64,000 nt of DNA from Daucus carota subsp. sativus (Eukaryota > Streptophyta > Magnoliopsida > Apiales > Apiaceae), in contig NC_030385.2 in the NCBI RefSeq assembly GCF_001625215.2, forward strand, positions 26,715,135 through 26,779,134. Reading direction: 5' to 3'. Positions 35,201 to 47,127 of this stretch are shown piece after piece (positions within the stretch are counted from its first letter, which is position 1; each line of letters opens with the position of its first letter). Under the pieces are notes generated by a model, which saw only the letters and a list, made by a program, of their open reading frames with translations, did not search any database and had not been told where the DNA came from. The position numbers and the translations under genes are program-made.

Positions 35201-36747
35201 ATTTTGGCGTGCCCCAACTATATTGGTGTTATAGAGATCATCAGCGGGACTTGGATGTCCTCTCTTCATCCTTCTAGCATGTTCCTCTTTGGATAATGGG
35301 GTACTGGTGCTGCAGTTGGAATCATTTGGACTACTAGACGCTGGAGGAGAATTTAAATCTATCATCTGTATGACATTCGACTCCTTGTCATGAGTTACGT
35401 CTGAGAAAACAATGCGACATTTGGCTCTTGTACTCCAACTTTGGACATCAGCTATTTGATCCAATTGACCTTTTACAGCACTCACGTCCGGTCCCTGCCC
35501 AAGCTGAGATTGAAATTTTGCGTAAGAAATTTGTGATTGAAATCCTGAGGCATTGCTGTATGGAGAACTTTCTTCTTCCTCTTGCAAACTGTCAAAGTTC
35601 AACGATCTTCTGCAGGATCTTTGGGGACGGCCAGCTGTCTCTGACTTACTGCTGTCTAAATTTACCGAGGGAGTGTCTGGGTAAAAGTTTCTGGTTGTGT
35701 TAGTTAAGTTTATTGGAGTTTCCTCATCTGTTTCAGTTAAATCTACAAAGAGAGGATTTTGTGGAATGCTGGTTCCTTTCTTTCGAACATATTTTCTCTT
35801 AGGTTTTGGGGTATCATTTGGTTTAACAGGTTTTGGGGTTGTTGGTTTGGGGGTTCTTTTAGGCTGGCCTTCTCTTACTACCTTGGGCATGTACCTTTTT
35901 CTCCTTGGTTTTTGCTGCGCTGGTGTGCTTCTGCCCAAACTTACATTACCCCCTGGACCAGAATTGTTTTTCTCTAACACTTGTGAGGATATGGCATCAC
36001 TTGATTGTTCTGTTTGCTGGACAACACCCATATTGTTATCAAATTGTTTCTCCTTTCCTAATTGATTTGTTTCATTCCCTTCTTCTGCTTCTTTATCTGT
36101 ATCAAGTGTAAATGCAAGTTAGTGCCTTTTCCTTTTTTGGGTGCTAAACAATGCTTTGTAAATTGATTACCAAATTCATGTCGACGTTAAAAAAATCCCT
36201 CCCTCCCTGTCTCTAATCCCAGTAATAAAGTGGTGCATATTTTTCAATATAAACATATAGTCATGTCATGAATCAACCAAGTACATGTGTGCAAGTAGCA
36301 CACTCAGTTCAAGAAATGAAAAGTAATGAACTTGGGTTCTTGTGATGAAATACCTTCAAACCGAGTTACTGGTATAGAACCAATAACATCGTTTGACCCC
36401 AAAGCTGTCTTGGCAGCAGCATTTGCAAGTGCCAATAGATCGCAAAATGGAATATTTTTATCAACACAATCCATGGAGAAGGTTGTACCACTCAATTCAG
36501 TGGTTGCTTTCACAGGATTTGTCAAACTGCTGTGAGCAGATAATTCAGGAAACCCAGTTCCATGAAGAACATGGGAGACCTGACTTGATTCAGGCAGCTC
36601 AGTTTCTTTGCAAACTTGTCCAGGAACAAAGTTGCAAGGCTGAGTTGTTTGATTTTCTTGCTGATAACTACAGATCGGGTCTCGATTTTGCTTCACTGGG
36701 GTAATAGAAACCCAGGAAGCTCTTGAATTATCTCCGCTCATATCCAT
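29243..36747 (-). CDS. DEMETER/ROS1-like 5-methylcytosine DNA glycosylase/lyase
   Basis: Nineteen coding exons join in frame to about 1540 residues: 36747-36354, 36096-34777, 34690-34328, 33485-33395, 33304-32335, 32223-32144, 32068-31984, 31902-31811, 31743-31675, 31582-31546, 31459-31377, 31052-30588, 30403-30367, 30282-30225, 30071-29932, 29855-29790, 29698-29584, 29509-29471 and 29361-29243. The N-terminus has a basic KPKRKYVRKKG AT-hook-like stretch. The glycosylase domain has FLTQNVSDHLSSSAYMSLAA and the helix-hairpin-helix SIRGLGLKSVE with catalytic Lys near 1085. VDTNVGRI supplies the Asp near 1103, the same 18-residue spacing as in DME. The 4Fe-4S motif CX6CX2CX5C (1170, 1177, 1180, 1186) and the C-terminal region (YELPDTHPLLDG, GTYFQVNEVFADH) are intact. 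The enzyme removes 5-methylcytosine in active demethylation. DME versus ROS1 orthology needs a tree. Confidence 0.95.
33510..34110. repeat. Diverged direct duplication inside a DNA-glycosylase intron
   Basis: Within intron 33486-34327, ACC-ACCAAAATCCA-GTAA near 33518 and ACCATCAAAATCCAGGTAAT near 33887 recur. So do later TAGTTTCACC and TGGAACNTG stretches, about 370 bases apart. Non-coding and diverged. Confidence 0.45.
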
Positions 36748-36755
36748 GTCAATAT

Positions 36756-37256
36756 CTGCAACAAAAGAGTTAAATTTTAGGGAAGAACACATAACATCAT
36801 ATAAGAAGAACTCATCAATACATACCACATGTAAACAGCCTCAATTATCAGTGAGCTACAAAACTAAAACACTCAAAAACAAGCTAAAATTCTTGAAATT
36901 AACAAAGTAGCAACTCTCATACTCAACAGATCTCTCATAAATTGGTCACAGCAGAACAATTAGAGAAATAAAGAGGCCTCACAAACATAAATGCAACACA
37001 AATTGTGATCTTTGACAGATTACAATTTTACCTTTCTTCCTTCAATAATGGAAACTAGGATAGAAAATTGTACATACAGTTTAACAAGAAGCACAAGTGA
37101 ATCTAATCTTAGGTAGGCGCTTAGAAAGAGTTTGGTTATCATCAAAGATCAGACTTTCACTTAATTGTTGAATGTGTGTGATGCAATGGCTAACAGCAGA
37201 TGAGGTGAAATAGGAAATTTATGACCAAATTTGGTTAGAAGTTATATATTTATAGA
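36756..37256 (-). promoter_or_regulatory. 5'-UTR intron, leader exon and TATA box of the DEMETER/ROS1-like gene
   Basis: A leader intron spans 37031-36756, with a GAAAG|GTAAAA donor and a TTGTTGCAG acceptor 8 bases before the ATG. Upstream on the minus strand, TATAAATATATAAC (37256-37241) is a good TATA box, so transcription probably starts near 37210. Confidence 0.6.
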
Positions 37257-37892
37257 CTGACACAGATGCTATCTAATTAATTAATGTTTTGTTGAATATT
37301 TTAATATATAAGCTCTAGTAAATTATTTTAATAATATTATGGCTAGGTCGTTATAGTGAGTAAATGTGAGTAAATGTTGAGATGTTAGCAGTGGTACGGT
37401 GAAGTGTTAATCATATAGTTTACCACGTGTCTGGACAACAAAAACGATGAACATGCAGCAAGCCTCGTAGCATTGAAAGTCTGACAAATTAGTGAAGGTA
37501 TTTTAAAAACAAATCACGGGTTTTGTAAAATTTATAATAACTTATTATAATGTTAATGAAGTCGTTTAGTTAATTTATTTACAAAAGTAATTATAAATTA
37601 ATGAGGTGATTTTATTAGAAATTATTTATTTATATAAACAACATAATTCTAGCTATTGAACAATTTTCTTTTATGATGTTGATCTACTAAAAAAAATTAC
37701 TAGCTCTAAATTTTAAATATTTATATGAAATATGAAGAATATTTAAATTATTAAATATCTATTTTATCATTATATAGTCATTATTCATAAATTTATTACA
37801 CACATATTAAAAATACTTTGATTAAATGCACCTAATAAATGTTTTTTTGGAAAACATATAATATAATAGTTAATCTATAAATATATAAATAA
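37257..37892. other. Upstream region of the DNA-glycosylase gene
   Basis: AT-rich, no coding capacity seen. Confidence 0.4.
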
Positions 37893-38117
37893 TACTCCCT
37901 CCGTCCTAATTTATTTGTCTACTTTTTCTAGTCAAATTGACCAAATTTTGAATGAAATTTATACATATAGAAATATTTGAAAAAATTATGAAAAACATTT
38001 TACTAAAATCATCATCTATTCTACTTCAAAATGTATTTTTTTCGATTTTCAAGATCATGAGTCAAATTTTAGTCAATTTGACCACAAAAGTCAAACAAGA
38101 CAGATAATTTGAGAGTA
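37893..38117. mobile_element. Stowaway-like MITE 3
   Basis: The left end TACTCCCTCCGTCCTAATTT and the inverted right end TACTCTCAAATTATCTGTCT pair loosely. Inner TCAAATTGACCAAAATTT-type arms also pair. Flanked by TA. Confidence 0.6.
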
Positions 38118-39538
38118 ATAAATTATTATAAAATATTTTCGGGTTTTTTTTTTGAAACCAATAAAATATTCTCGGTTGATTCTCACTATCTCAAATGTAA
38201 ATTGAATTTCTGATCATGCAAGCTGCTTGCCATCCCTGGGGTTTGTATTTTTTTTATATAACATCCAAGAGCCATAGAGGAAAAACTTATTTTATAATTC
38301 TCATTAATAAAAGTTATATCAAACTAAGTCCCATACATATTAAAAAAAAGTTTTATAATAATTATTAAATACACAAAATTAATAAATGTCTTCTTATATC
38401 CATTTAAACGCTTGATATCACAAAATAGTATTGCAGTCGTATATTGGTATGATATAATACAAAATTTCTCCGGTTTAATAGTAAAGACGACTCAACGTAA
38501 AATTTAAAATTATTAAAAATATAAATAATAAATTATTTCTGAAAATATTTTCTGAACAAAAATTAATATTTAAAATTAAAAAAATTAGAATTATATTAAT
38601 TTGAAGTTTTAATAGATAATTAAAAAATGTCGAAAGATTATATAAAAATAAATAGGAGGGGGGAAGATATGCATATAAGAATCGAGTATTTTTATGCAGT
38701 GCAGTGACACTACAACAGTTAAGTATTGACATGATGGTAGGAGTATTTTCTAAAGAAACATGAGTGCTTAATGATGAGGGCCTAGCCTCGCTTGGGAGTT
38801 AGGCCTAAGGTCTACCTTGGTCAATTTATATTATCCTCGAAACATTTACGTGGGTCCATCTCAATACATTAGTTTATTAAGTCAAATTGTCCGGTCTAAC
38901 CATCGTTTCTTTTGGTTTGTGTTTTTTGGTCAAGGGGTATTCTCCCCGTTTCCGGCAGGAGAGGATAACAATGCGCCAGAGTAATATCCCATATTCTTGC
39001 AATACTTGTTTGCAATCTCTGTTTTGATATAAGACACCTGCATTTTCTATTTATACTTTGTCATAAACATTACTAAAAATTACCCGCTCTGTTACGATAA
39101 CGGCAACTATATTTTACAAGAGTCTCAAAATATGTGCAACAGTGAGTATACGTCAATAGGGCCGCGTTCAAGAAGGAACCAGTGCTTAAAATAGAACCAG
39201 AGAACCACTAAAGCTGCAGAACCCTAAATTTTAAATAGATTTTTAGGATCTAAATCGAAATACATATTTTTCTCATGTTTTTCATCATTGTGTGTGTTCA
39301 AAAATAATTTTAAAATATAATAAGAAGTTCCGCTGCAAAAGCCTAAGTAGTACTAGAAATAAAGTAAAGGTTCTAAGGGTTCTCTACTACATCAATATCC
39401 TTAGTAAATGCTGGGCATTTAATGTTTAGTGAAATTATATGCAAAATTTATATACTTATGATTCATATATTTTCATTACTTCTAAACTGCATTAGAATAT
39501 ATACAGAATTTAATTTATCATTTTTTATGATAAAAGAC
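38118..39538. other. Intergenic, no gene seen
   Basis: AT-rich. The 85-codon minus-strand frame at 38475-38732 is low-complexity (Leu/Ile/Phe/Asn) and not credible. Confidence 0.4.
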
Positions 39539-39763
39539 TACTCACTCCGTCTCACCAGATAGTTTACGTGCACTATTTGCACGTATTTTGAGACTCTTAT
39601 AAAGTATAATTCTATAATATTTTTTTAATTTTTTTTAATAAAAGTTAAAACATCAAACTTTTTTTCTATTTTTTTTTAAAAATATATATATTGTGTAAGT
39701 ATTCTCTATAAAAATCTCCAAATACGTGCCAAAAGTAACGTAAAGAAGGGGACAGAAGGAGTA
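39539..39763. mobile_element. Stowaway-like MITE 4
   Basis: The left end TACTCACTCCGTCTCACC and the inverted right end TACTCCTTCTGTCCCCTTC are followed by pairing TTTACGT and GCACGTATTT blocks. TA at both ends. Confidence 0.65.
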
Positions 39764-42700
39764 TTACGAAGTACTACTGATTTTGTACCCACCCTTTAAA
39801 CTCTCGGTGAGTGTTGGTTTGGTAGCGTGGTCAGCCTCCATCAATACATCTTCTGGGGCCGGCTTATGTGGATAAGCACAAGTTAGGTGCTCAGTGCATG
39901 GTGTATGTGTGTTATATATAGAATATTTTCTTCGACTATAATTTACAAAATATTTTTTTAGCTAGACTAGTCCTGGCGACCGTTTAAAAGTATCCTCCTT
40001 TGTGTTTGATGGTGCATTGGACATGTTAACCCTACACGGGACAGTAGTATGTTCTAGTCCACTTGCAAATTGAGAGTTCAACTATAAAAAATATGATTGA
40101 ACATATTAAACGGCATTGAATTAGGGAGCCACAGCCACTTCAAAATTTCCTTTCTTGGTTAGTGAGCGACTTCTTAATGAAGCAGTAGAGGAGGTGTAGT
40201 TTTGAAGGATGCCAACCACCCCCTAAATAATGTTAGACTGCAACATTCTGCTAAATTGTGCCATACTTTACTTTTGCTCCCACAGTTTTTCTTATTTGAC
40301 CACCCATCCTAACAAAGAATCCATATTTTATACTAGTACATATTCTCAACATATACAGTGAAAGCATCGCATTTCACTTTTATCCTCTCTCTTTTTCTGC
40401 TCTGAATTCTGTCTGCTCATAATTACATCTCAGTTTCTCATAGAAAGGGGCAAAGGGCTCCCCAAAAATAAATACTTGTCATAGAAACTGTGCAACACAT
40501 GACAGCTATTCAGTAAAGCTAGTATGACTGACTTTTGATGCTAATAAACATAGGGGAGTATTCTCTGTGGAAGAAACATACAATATTCTGCATTTTTCTC
40601 TATACTTCTGGGAACACCTTGCTTCATATCTTTCCTTCCTCTCCATGTTGACAATACGGTTTAACAAATTTTGGTGATTAATTGTGACACCAAGTGGCAC
40701 TTCCATGGACTACCATTTTGACTCGGCCACTAAGAACTGCAGAAAAGTGACTATATGTTTCCGTTAAAAGACTGACAGTCAAATGACAAAGATTATTCAG
40801 CAGAAAAGCGCATAACAGATTTATCAAGATACGTACGTTATCTTATCACGACGTACATATGTGTCGTGCGTGTGCGTATAAAAAACTATATTTCCTATGG
40901 AAAGCTAACATGGAGCACCACTGCGTGTGTCGGTGTGTGTATTAACAAATATTCTCTATGAAAAGCTAGCATAGATCGAAGAACAATAACTCATGTCTCT
41001 CATTTTCAAGTTATTTGATATTTGCCTTTTTCTTGGTAGGTCATTTGATATATGTTTTTTTGATTAAATTGTCTTTTCCCTACAAATTGTTATATTCGTG
41101 GTTCAAAATTTGGATTTGGGCGGTGTGGGGCAAAAATTTCTTAATAGTTGACAGATTCTACAGATACACATGGTTGTGATGTATGGTTGCTTCTGCAGTG
41201 CTAAACAAATACTGGGGTTGTGTTTGATAGCACCCAAAAAGAGCTTCCAAACAAGTTGGGATTTCAGAAGAGGTTGAAGATGTAAAATTTCTTCAAAGAC
41301 ACTAATGTTTTTGGTGTAGGTCAAGTAGGTGGCATGGGTGTTCGGCACACTTCTTTCAGTTAAAAAAAATAACAACTGGATCGAAGTTATACTTATGTTG
41401 AGGTGTCACTAAAATATGTGAATTTGCCTGATATCAACTATGTGGTTAATAGAAGATAGAGGGGCCTGTAAACAAGATTGTGAGTTTGAAACTTTAAATT
41501 GAAATGAAGATTTTGAATTCTCCCTAGAAACACTCTTGCAAAAGATTCAGCAAATGAACTGCTTCATCGTCAAACCCACTTCTTACAGTGACATAGAGCC
41601 ATAAAAATTATAGACATAAAGGTTTTCTACTGTAATTAGGTGTTTCTGTATTTTAGGGTCGGACAAAAACCTTAGTTAAAAGGTAACAGTGAAGGAAACA
41701 GTTAATACTTGATACAATACTAGCTATTACAACAAGGATGATAGCATAAATACCCTTAATTTTGTTAGTTGAAATTTGGAACTCCATCCTCAGGTATATC
41801 ATGTTTGACCACAAAAATGTATCAGGCTCTTGAAAAGAAGAAATACTGGAAATAAATAAGGACCGGAACCGCAAAGCTTTTGTTGGAATTTAAGGTTTTT
41901 ATTGCGACTCTTGACATATATTACTGTACCAAGGAAATACAAAGGAATCTAGCAAAAAATGTAAAAAATAGAAAATAACGGAAACATTGCATAAGAAACA
42001 AAACATTAATGGGAAAATTACCTGATCACACAAAGCAACCCGAAGGACAATGGCAACAAGAAATCCTTTTGTTCTAGCCGAGTCCAATAACATATCTCCA
42101 AGTTAACCACAGGCTATAGCAATCCCCCTATAACAAATTTGATGGAAATGTTTAACGAAAAAGCCAGAAACAAGAATTCCACAAGCTGAAGCATTGTAAA
42201 CAGAGACCAGATAAAGCCTAAAGGACATGTAAAATTATACCTGTAGACGCTCACCAGTCACCAGTACTCAAGAAAAGAGGCAGGCTGGTACTTAAGAGTT
42301 CATAATACAACAAAATGTCAAATATCAGAAGAAGCACGTTAAAGCATTTGAAATTACTATGAAGGTATCATCTGTTGGTTTAGTTTAACAGCACATGTTG
42401 GCCGTTAATGGTAACTCAGCATCAACTAGTATCTCACTTTGCTGGAAATGACAAAGACATCATCTCAATTTTCTTTAATTTATCATCATAATTAATAATC
42501 ATGGCATCTAATTAGCTGATGGTGGACTAATTAGCTGATGGTGGAGACAATAACAATATAATATGTTGTGGATAACGGATAACCATTTCTGATTAACAAG
42601 TGTAAATGGTCTACTCAAGAAAGGTTTATACAAAAGAAAACCAAAACCATGGGGCAGATTCCCTGTAAAATAGTAATGAATTATGCCAAACACTTGGTGG

Positions 42701-43412
42701 TTTTAATTCAGAGTGTTTATAGAGATTAGCCAGACCACTTGACAAATAATAGACTACACTAAAATAGTACCAGTAACCAGAAACAAGCAGCTTCCCCTCC
42801 AACATACATAGCCATCGATCATCCCATTTCTAACAACCAATTATTTTACTGCCTCATTCTAGTTATTGAAAAAAACACATTTTGATAATTCAATCATCTT
42901 ACAGACATTATAGTTATTTAAGAGAAAACACAAATAGATAAATCAAGCAATTTACAGATTGGAATCCATCAATATGATTAGCTAAATTTTAAATACAGGA
43001 AACTATAAACCAAGAAGTGCCAGATTGCAATGCACCAAGGTTATCGGGCGCATTTCAGTTATTGGAGACAACAATACTTAGAAAATAAATAAAGGATAAA
43101 AGAGATGAAATGGCTGGAAGAAGTGGGGTCCAAGGAAGGAGAACAAAAGGGTTATCCTATTTGTGTGTTTTGTTAGCCGACTTGTGAGAGAGAATTGGGC
43201 TCTTGAACTCGCCCAGTAATTGTAATTCGTATCTATCTATCATTGTTTAGACTTTGCAGATCTATTTTATTATTACTCTGGTGATTGTTCTTTGTTGTAC
43301 TGCTGTCTTTTGATTGAGTTGCATCGTTAGGGTTGGTAGTGATGCAATAGTTATCTCAGTTCATTACACAGATTTAGGCTATTACTACGCAATAAAATAC
43401 TTATTACCGGCT
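39764..43412. other. Intergenic, no supported gene
   Basis: Short minus-strand frames (40506-40706, 41103-41375, 41653-41874, 41899-42093, 42508-42693) have no recognised domain. The segment ending at CTTTGTGTGATCAG|GTAATT (about 42022) looks exon-like but has no partner. The stretch 43100-43330 resembles a degraded LTR or non-coding leader. Possibly a decayed gene or non-coding transcript. Confidence 0.3.
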
Positions 43413-43733
43413 GTGTTCACTTGGATGGAATGGAATGAGAGAGGAATGGAATATTAAATTATATAAAAGTTTCATGGAGAAAGAAAAAAGTATGAGATAA
43501 TATAGACTAAATATGAATGAGTTTAAATTTCTTGTGATAAAGATTGTAAGGAAACATGATGTAGAGATGGAATGAGCATTCATTTCAAAACATGTGGGTT
43601 AGAATTTTAGGTAAAATAGTAGCAATGGAATGATTGAAGGAATAAAATTATAAACATTCTCCCTAAACAACACCATTTTGGAGTATAAAATTCATTCCAT
43701 TCCCCCTCCATTCCATTCAATCCAAGTGAACAC
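43413..43733. mobile_element. MITE with GTGTTCACTTGGAT termini
   Basis: A 321-bp element whose ends are GTGTTCACTTGGATGGAATG and, inverted, GTGTTCACTTGGATTGAATG, followed by further ATGGAATG-type pairing. I could not define a clean target duplication. Non-coding. Confidence 0.72.
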
Positions 43734-43827
43734 AACATAAGTACTTTGTCATAATAACCAACACAATCATAGCAGTAAATTAACACAAAAATGAACAAAT
43801 ATAAATACAATGAAGATCACTACTTAC

Positions 43828-43875
43828 CTGGGGTCATTGCCAGTTATATGAGGATTCAGTTCTATCTCAAAACAC
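43828..43875 (-). pseudogene. 48-nt exon-like segment, copy 1
   Basis: On the minus strand, an acceptor (TATGTATAG) is followed by 48 open bases reading C-F-E-I-E-L-N-P-H-I-T-G-N-D-P-R, then the donor AG|GTAAGT. It has the same length and phase as the copy at 44676-44723. The parent gene is not recognised and no complete set of partner exons was found. Confidence 0.4.
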
Positions 43876-44675
43876 CTATACATAAATATAATTAAATAAA
43901 GAAGCATATAATCAAACAAATATAATTTAGAGAATGCAGAACACTATGTATGTATGATTTGAAAGTTAAAACTCATCAGAACATAGTATATAAATTTCTT
44001 TGACAGAAGTTCATGTCCTTTATCTGCTACCAGCTGCAAGTATTATACAAATCCGAAAGCATCAATGAGAAACCTGAACAATAATGTTTGCATAAAAATA
44101 ATTAAAATAATTGTGAGGAAGTTCTGAATATCTAATACACATATTATTATCCTTTTGTTTATACTCATCAGAGACTCTACTGATTTCACTGCCACGCCCC
44201 TATATCCAACTGGCTTGAAAGAAGACAGAGGCAAAGAGTCTAATATGTATTGTTTTACAATATCTTCCTTGTAAACAGAACACAAACATTTATCCCAACG
44301 CAACACAACCACTCACCAAGTCAGATACTACTATGCTAATCTTCTTATTAATAACAGCAAAAGTATATAAATAAAAATAGCTCCAGGCATACACTTTGAT
44401 ACAGGAAAACACACAACAATCAATAGAAAAGGACCATGTAACGTTTCATGCAAGTAGAAAACCCATTGTTAGTTTTGACTTTTGAGACTATGGTCAATAA
44501 AAATTTAATTGTAACTGTGCCAGGAGTTTAGTTTCCTAAGTATACCTATTTTTGATTTGAGAAAAATCGTCTAGACTAAGCAACATGCTCTATTTCAATA
44601 TAATTGGTAAAGCCTTAAATGTTGTTACGTAATAATAAGTGAACATATAATAATACAATGAAGATTACTGCATAC

Positions 44676-44723
44676 CTGAGGCCATTGCCACTGAAATGTG
44701 GATTCAGTTGCCTCTCAAAACAC
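44676..44723 (-). pseudogene. 48-nt exon-like segment, copy 2
   Basis: On the minus strand, an acceptor (ATTTTATAG) is followed by 48 open bases reading C-F-E-R-Q-L-N-P-H-F-S-G-N-G-L-R, then the donor AG|GTATGC. Six of its 16 residues differ from copy 1, yet frame, length and both splice signals are preserved. Confidence 0.4.
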
Positions 44724-45399
44724 CTATAAAATGAATATAACTAAACAAACATATAATGAGACAAATAAAATTGAGATGAATCAACAAGTTGTTATATTAT
44801 AACCTCCTATGAAAACATGCTGAAAACACATTCAGAAAGAGTTGGTTGACTAAAGTGTCCGTATATTTGCGTAGTGACCACTTTGATTGTACATGTATTC
44901 CAGTTTTCAATGTCCCTGACAGGCCAGTCTTGTTATCAATGTCCAGTGTAATAAGAGAAGATTAAAATTAAGGCTATGAAGAACACTAATTACACGTGAT
45001 TTGGAAGTTGAAACTCAACAGAACACAGTATACAAAATTTATTGACAGAAGTTCAAGTCTCTTGTCTGCTATACGCCTATACCAGCAAGTATCATACAAT
45101 TTCGAAAGCATTAATGAGAAACCTGAACCATAATATTAACATCAAAATAATTAAACTGAATATCTAGTACACAGAATATTATCCTTTCGTCTATACTCAT
45201 CAAAGACTATACTGATTTCATTACCACAGTGACAACGAGTGTAAATGCTTGGAACCAAGTCGAACGACACCCGTATATCCAACTGCCTCGAGGCACAACA
45301 AAGGCAGAGAGTCTAATAGGCATCGTTTTACTACATCTTGTAAACAAAACACACACATTGTTTCAATGCAGCAACAGGGTTACTAACTAAGATACTGTT

Positions 45400-46054
45400 A
45401 TGCTAGTTTATTTTATTAGTAGAAGCAAGAACAAATAACTTAATAAGCCCGAGTGCCCCACACATAAACTTTTACACAGGAAAACAATAGTGTAAAGACA
45501 AATCATTAACAGAAGGAGCAAGTATAGTCTCATCATGCAAATAGATATTTACGGTTACTTTTTAGAATAATAATCAATAGGAATTACTCTGCGAGGAGTT
45601 TATACAAACAACTGGAGTGCTCGTTATTAATCCCATACACACATAATAAGAGAGCGACGTAACTACCATAGCCACGGCTGTGAATGAGTGCCGTCCGATG
45701 AGCTTTCTGGTTAAAAACAGATATAGGGAATGCAAGTAAAAAAACACAGTAACAGGAAACCAGTTGAAGTTGTAACAATTTCATTGCAAGTACATACGCT
45801 GTTCCTGTACGATTAGAGCTGTCAATTCTCTTTATTATGTACTTTGATTTTGTGTATTTTTTTTCATATTTTATTAATTCGAAAGTAAAATATGTATTCG
45901 GTTGTTATTAATTTGATGTATGGATGTATTTATTGTTATTAATTTGATGTATTGATGTATGTATTTATTGATTCGAAGGTAAAATATGTATTTGGTTGTT
46001 ACTAATTTGATGTATTGATGTATTTATTTTAAAGTTTGTGGACCAAGTTATTAT
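45400..46054. other. Intergenic, no supported gene
   Basis: A minus-strand segment after TTTTTAACCAG (about 45712) is open for 40 codons (KAHRTALIHSRGYGSY...) but matches nothing known to me. 45830-46030 contains imperfect repeats of TTAATTTGATGTATTGATGT. Confidence 0.3.
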
Positions 46055-46319
46055 GATTGTGGACGAGTTATATGTGACATTATTTTTGGGTTATTGGATA
46101 AATATCCAGCGATCAGGATTATAACATTTTTTTAATACATACATCGCTTTTTAATCGTTGTACGGGAAAAATGACCCCTACAACGGTTTTTAAGTGCTGG
46201 ACAAGTCCTCATACAACCGTTAAAAAGTGTTGTAGGTGTTAAAAAATGTTATAATCCTGATTGTTGGATATTCATTCACGGTCCGAAAACTGTATGCCGC
46301 ATAACTTGTCCGTAATCAT
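46055..46319. mobile_element. Fold-back MITE with CAGGATTATAACATTTTTT inner arms
   Basis: The outer arms pair GATTGTGGACGAGTTATATG with inverted GATTACGGACAAGTTATGCG. The inner arms pair CAGGATTATAACATTTTTTT with inverted CAGGATTATAACATTTTTTA, plus CAACGGTTTTTAA against ACAACCGTTAAAAAG. Non-coding. Confidence 0.68.
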
Positions 46320-47127
46320 CGTTGGTTGTGGACCGTGATCCTTAGTTTAAATCCGCGTTTGATCTAATATATTTTGTGTGTTTCTCGTGTATATTATATA
46401 TAAGGTTTAAGTTTTGTGGAAAACACAAATTATTGGAATATTGGAGCCCAGAATCTAGACCCTTCATTACACTCTAATCTAATGATTTTAATTATTTTTA
46501 AATAAAAATATTATTTACATAAGTATACGTTTCACAGTTTCAGCATAATGTATACATATAATATTATAGTTTAAAAAATGTCAGCTACACATAGATGTCA
46601 TATTCCGATGGGATTTCTCCGATGAACACAAGTTTTTTTTAAAATTTATGTTTATCCAATTCTCACGTATTGCTCATTTGTTATTTTTCTGATAAATACA
46701 CCATTGTTCCTTTGAAATCCTTTTGAGTCACTTGTATATTTTTTCCGAGTTCTTCACTATTATAAGTTCTGTAAATGACGTTCTGCACTCCCTTTCTTGT
46801 TTCTTATTTCTATCTTTCTTGTTTCTCTCTTTATTATATCTTTGAACTCATCAATGATGTCTTGCAACACTCTTCATTCTTGAATTTCGAATTGCAATGA
46901 ACAGTAGTTGTTCTGCACCCCCTTTCTTTTTTCTATCTCTATTTAATTATATAACTCTTAAATAACAGGAGACCTTAAAAGATAAATATCGACATGTAAT
47001 CAGGGACGGAGCCACACTAGGGTACCCACACTAGGGTACTTGCCCCCAATGGCTTCTCTAGTGTTTATGATCTTTTACTCTACATATTTTTATAATTACA
47101 TTCTTGTGCCAGTGGTTGAAGGATGTG
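46320..47127. other. Intergenic, left flank of nested elements
   Basis: No gene. At about 47003 the string AGGGACGGAGCCA occurs. Its inverted counterpart, TGGTTCCGTCCTT, lies near 49352-49365, so a further, older element may enclose the hAT nest. Confidence 0.4.

Larger units (their letters stand above)
43791..45400 (-). repeat. Diverged tandem duplication carrying an exon-like segment in each copy
   Basis: Copy 1 starts near 43791 and copy 2 near 44640, with a period of about 848 bases at the left. A ~200-base insertion in copy 2 raises the offset to about 1049 further right. Shared landmarks include AATACAATGAAGAT, ACAGAAGTTCA, ATGAGAAACCTGAAC, TATTATCCTTT and CATATCCAACTG-like stretches. 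Confidence 0.75.

Noticed and set aside
45584..45784. 66-codon minus-strand frame containing KAHRTALIHSRGYGSY
   Set aside because: Possible acceptor before KAHR, but no homology known to me and no neighbouring exons in phase.
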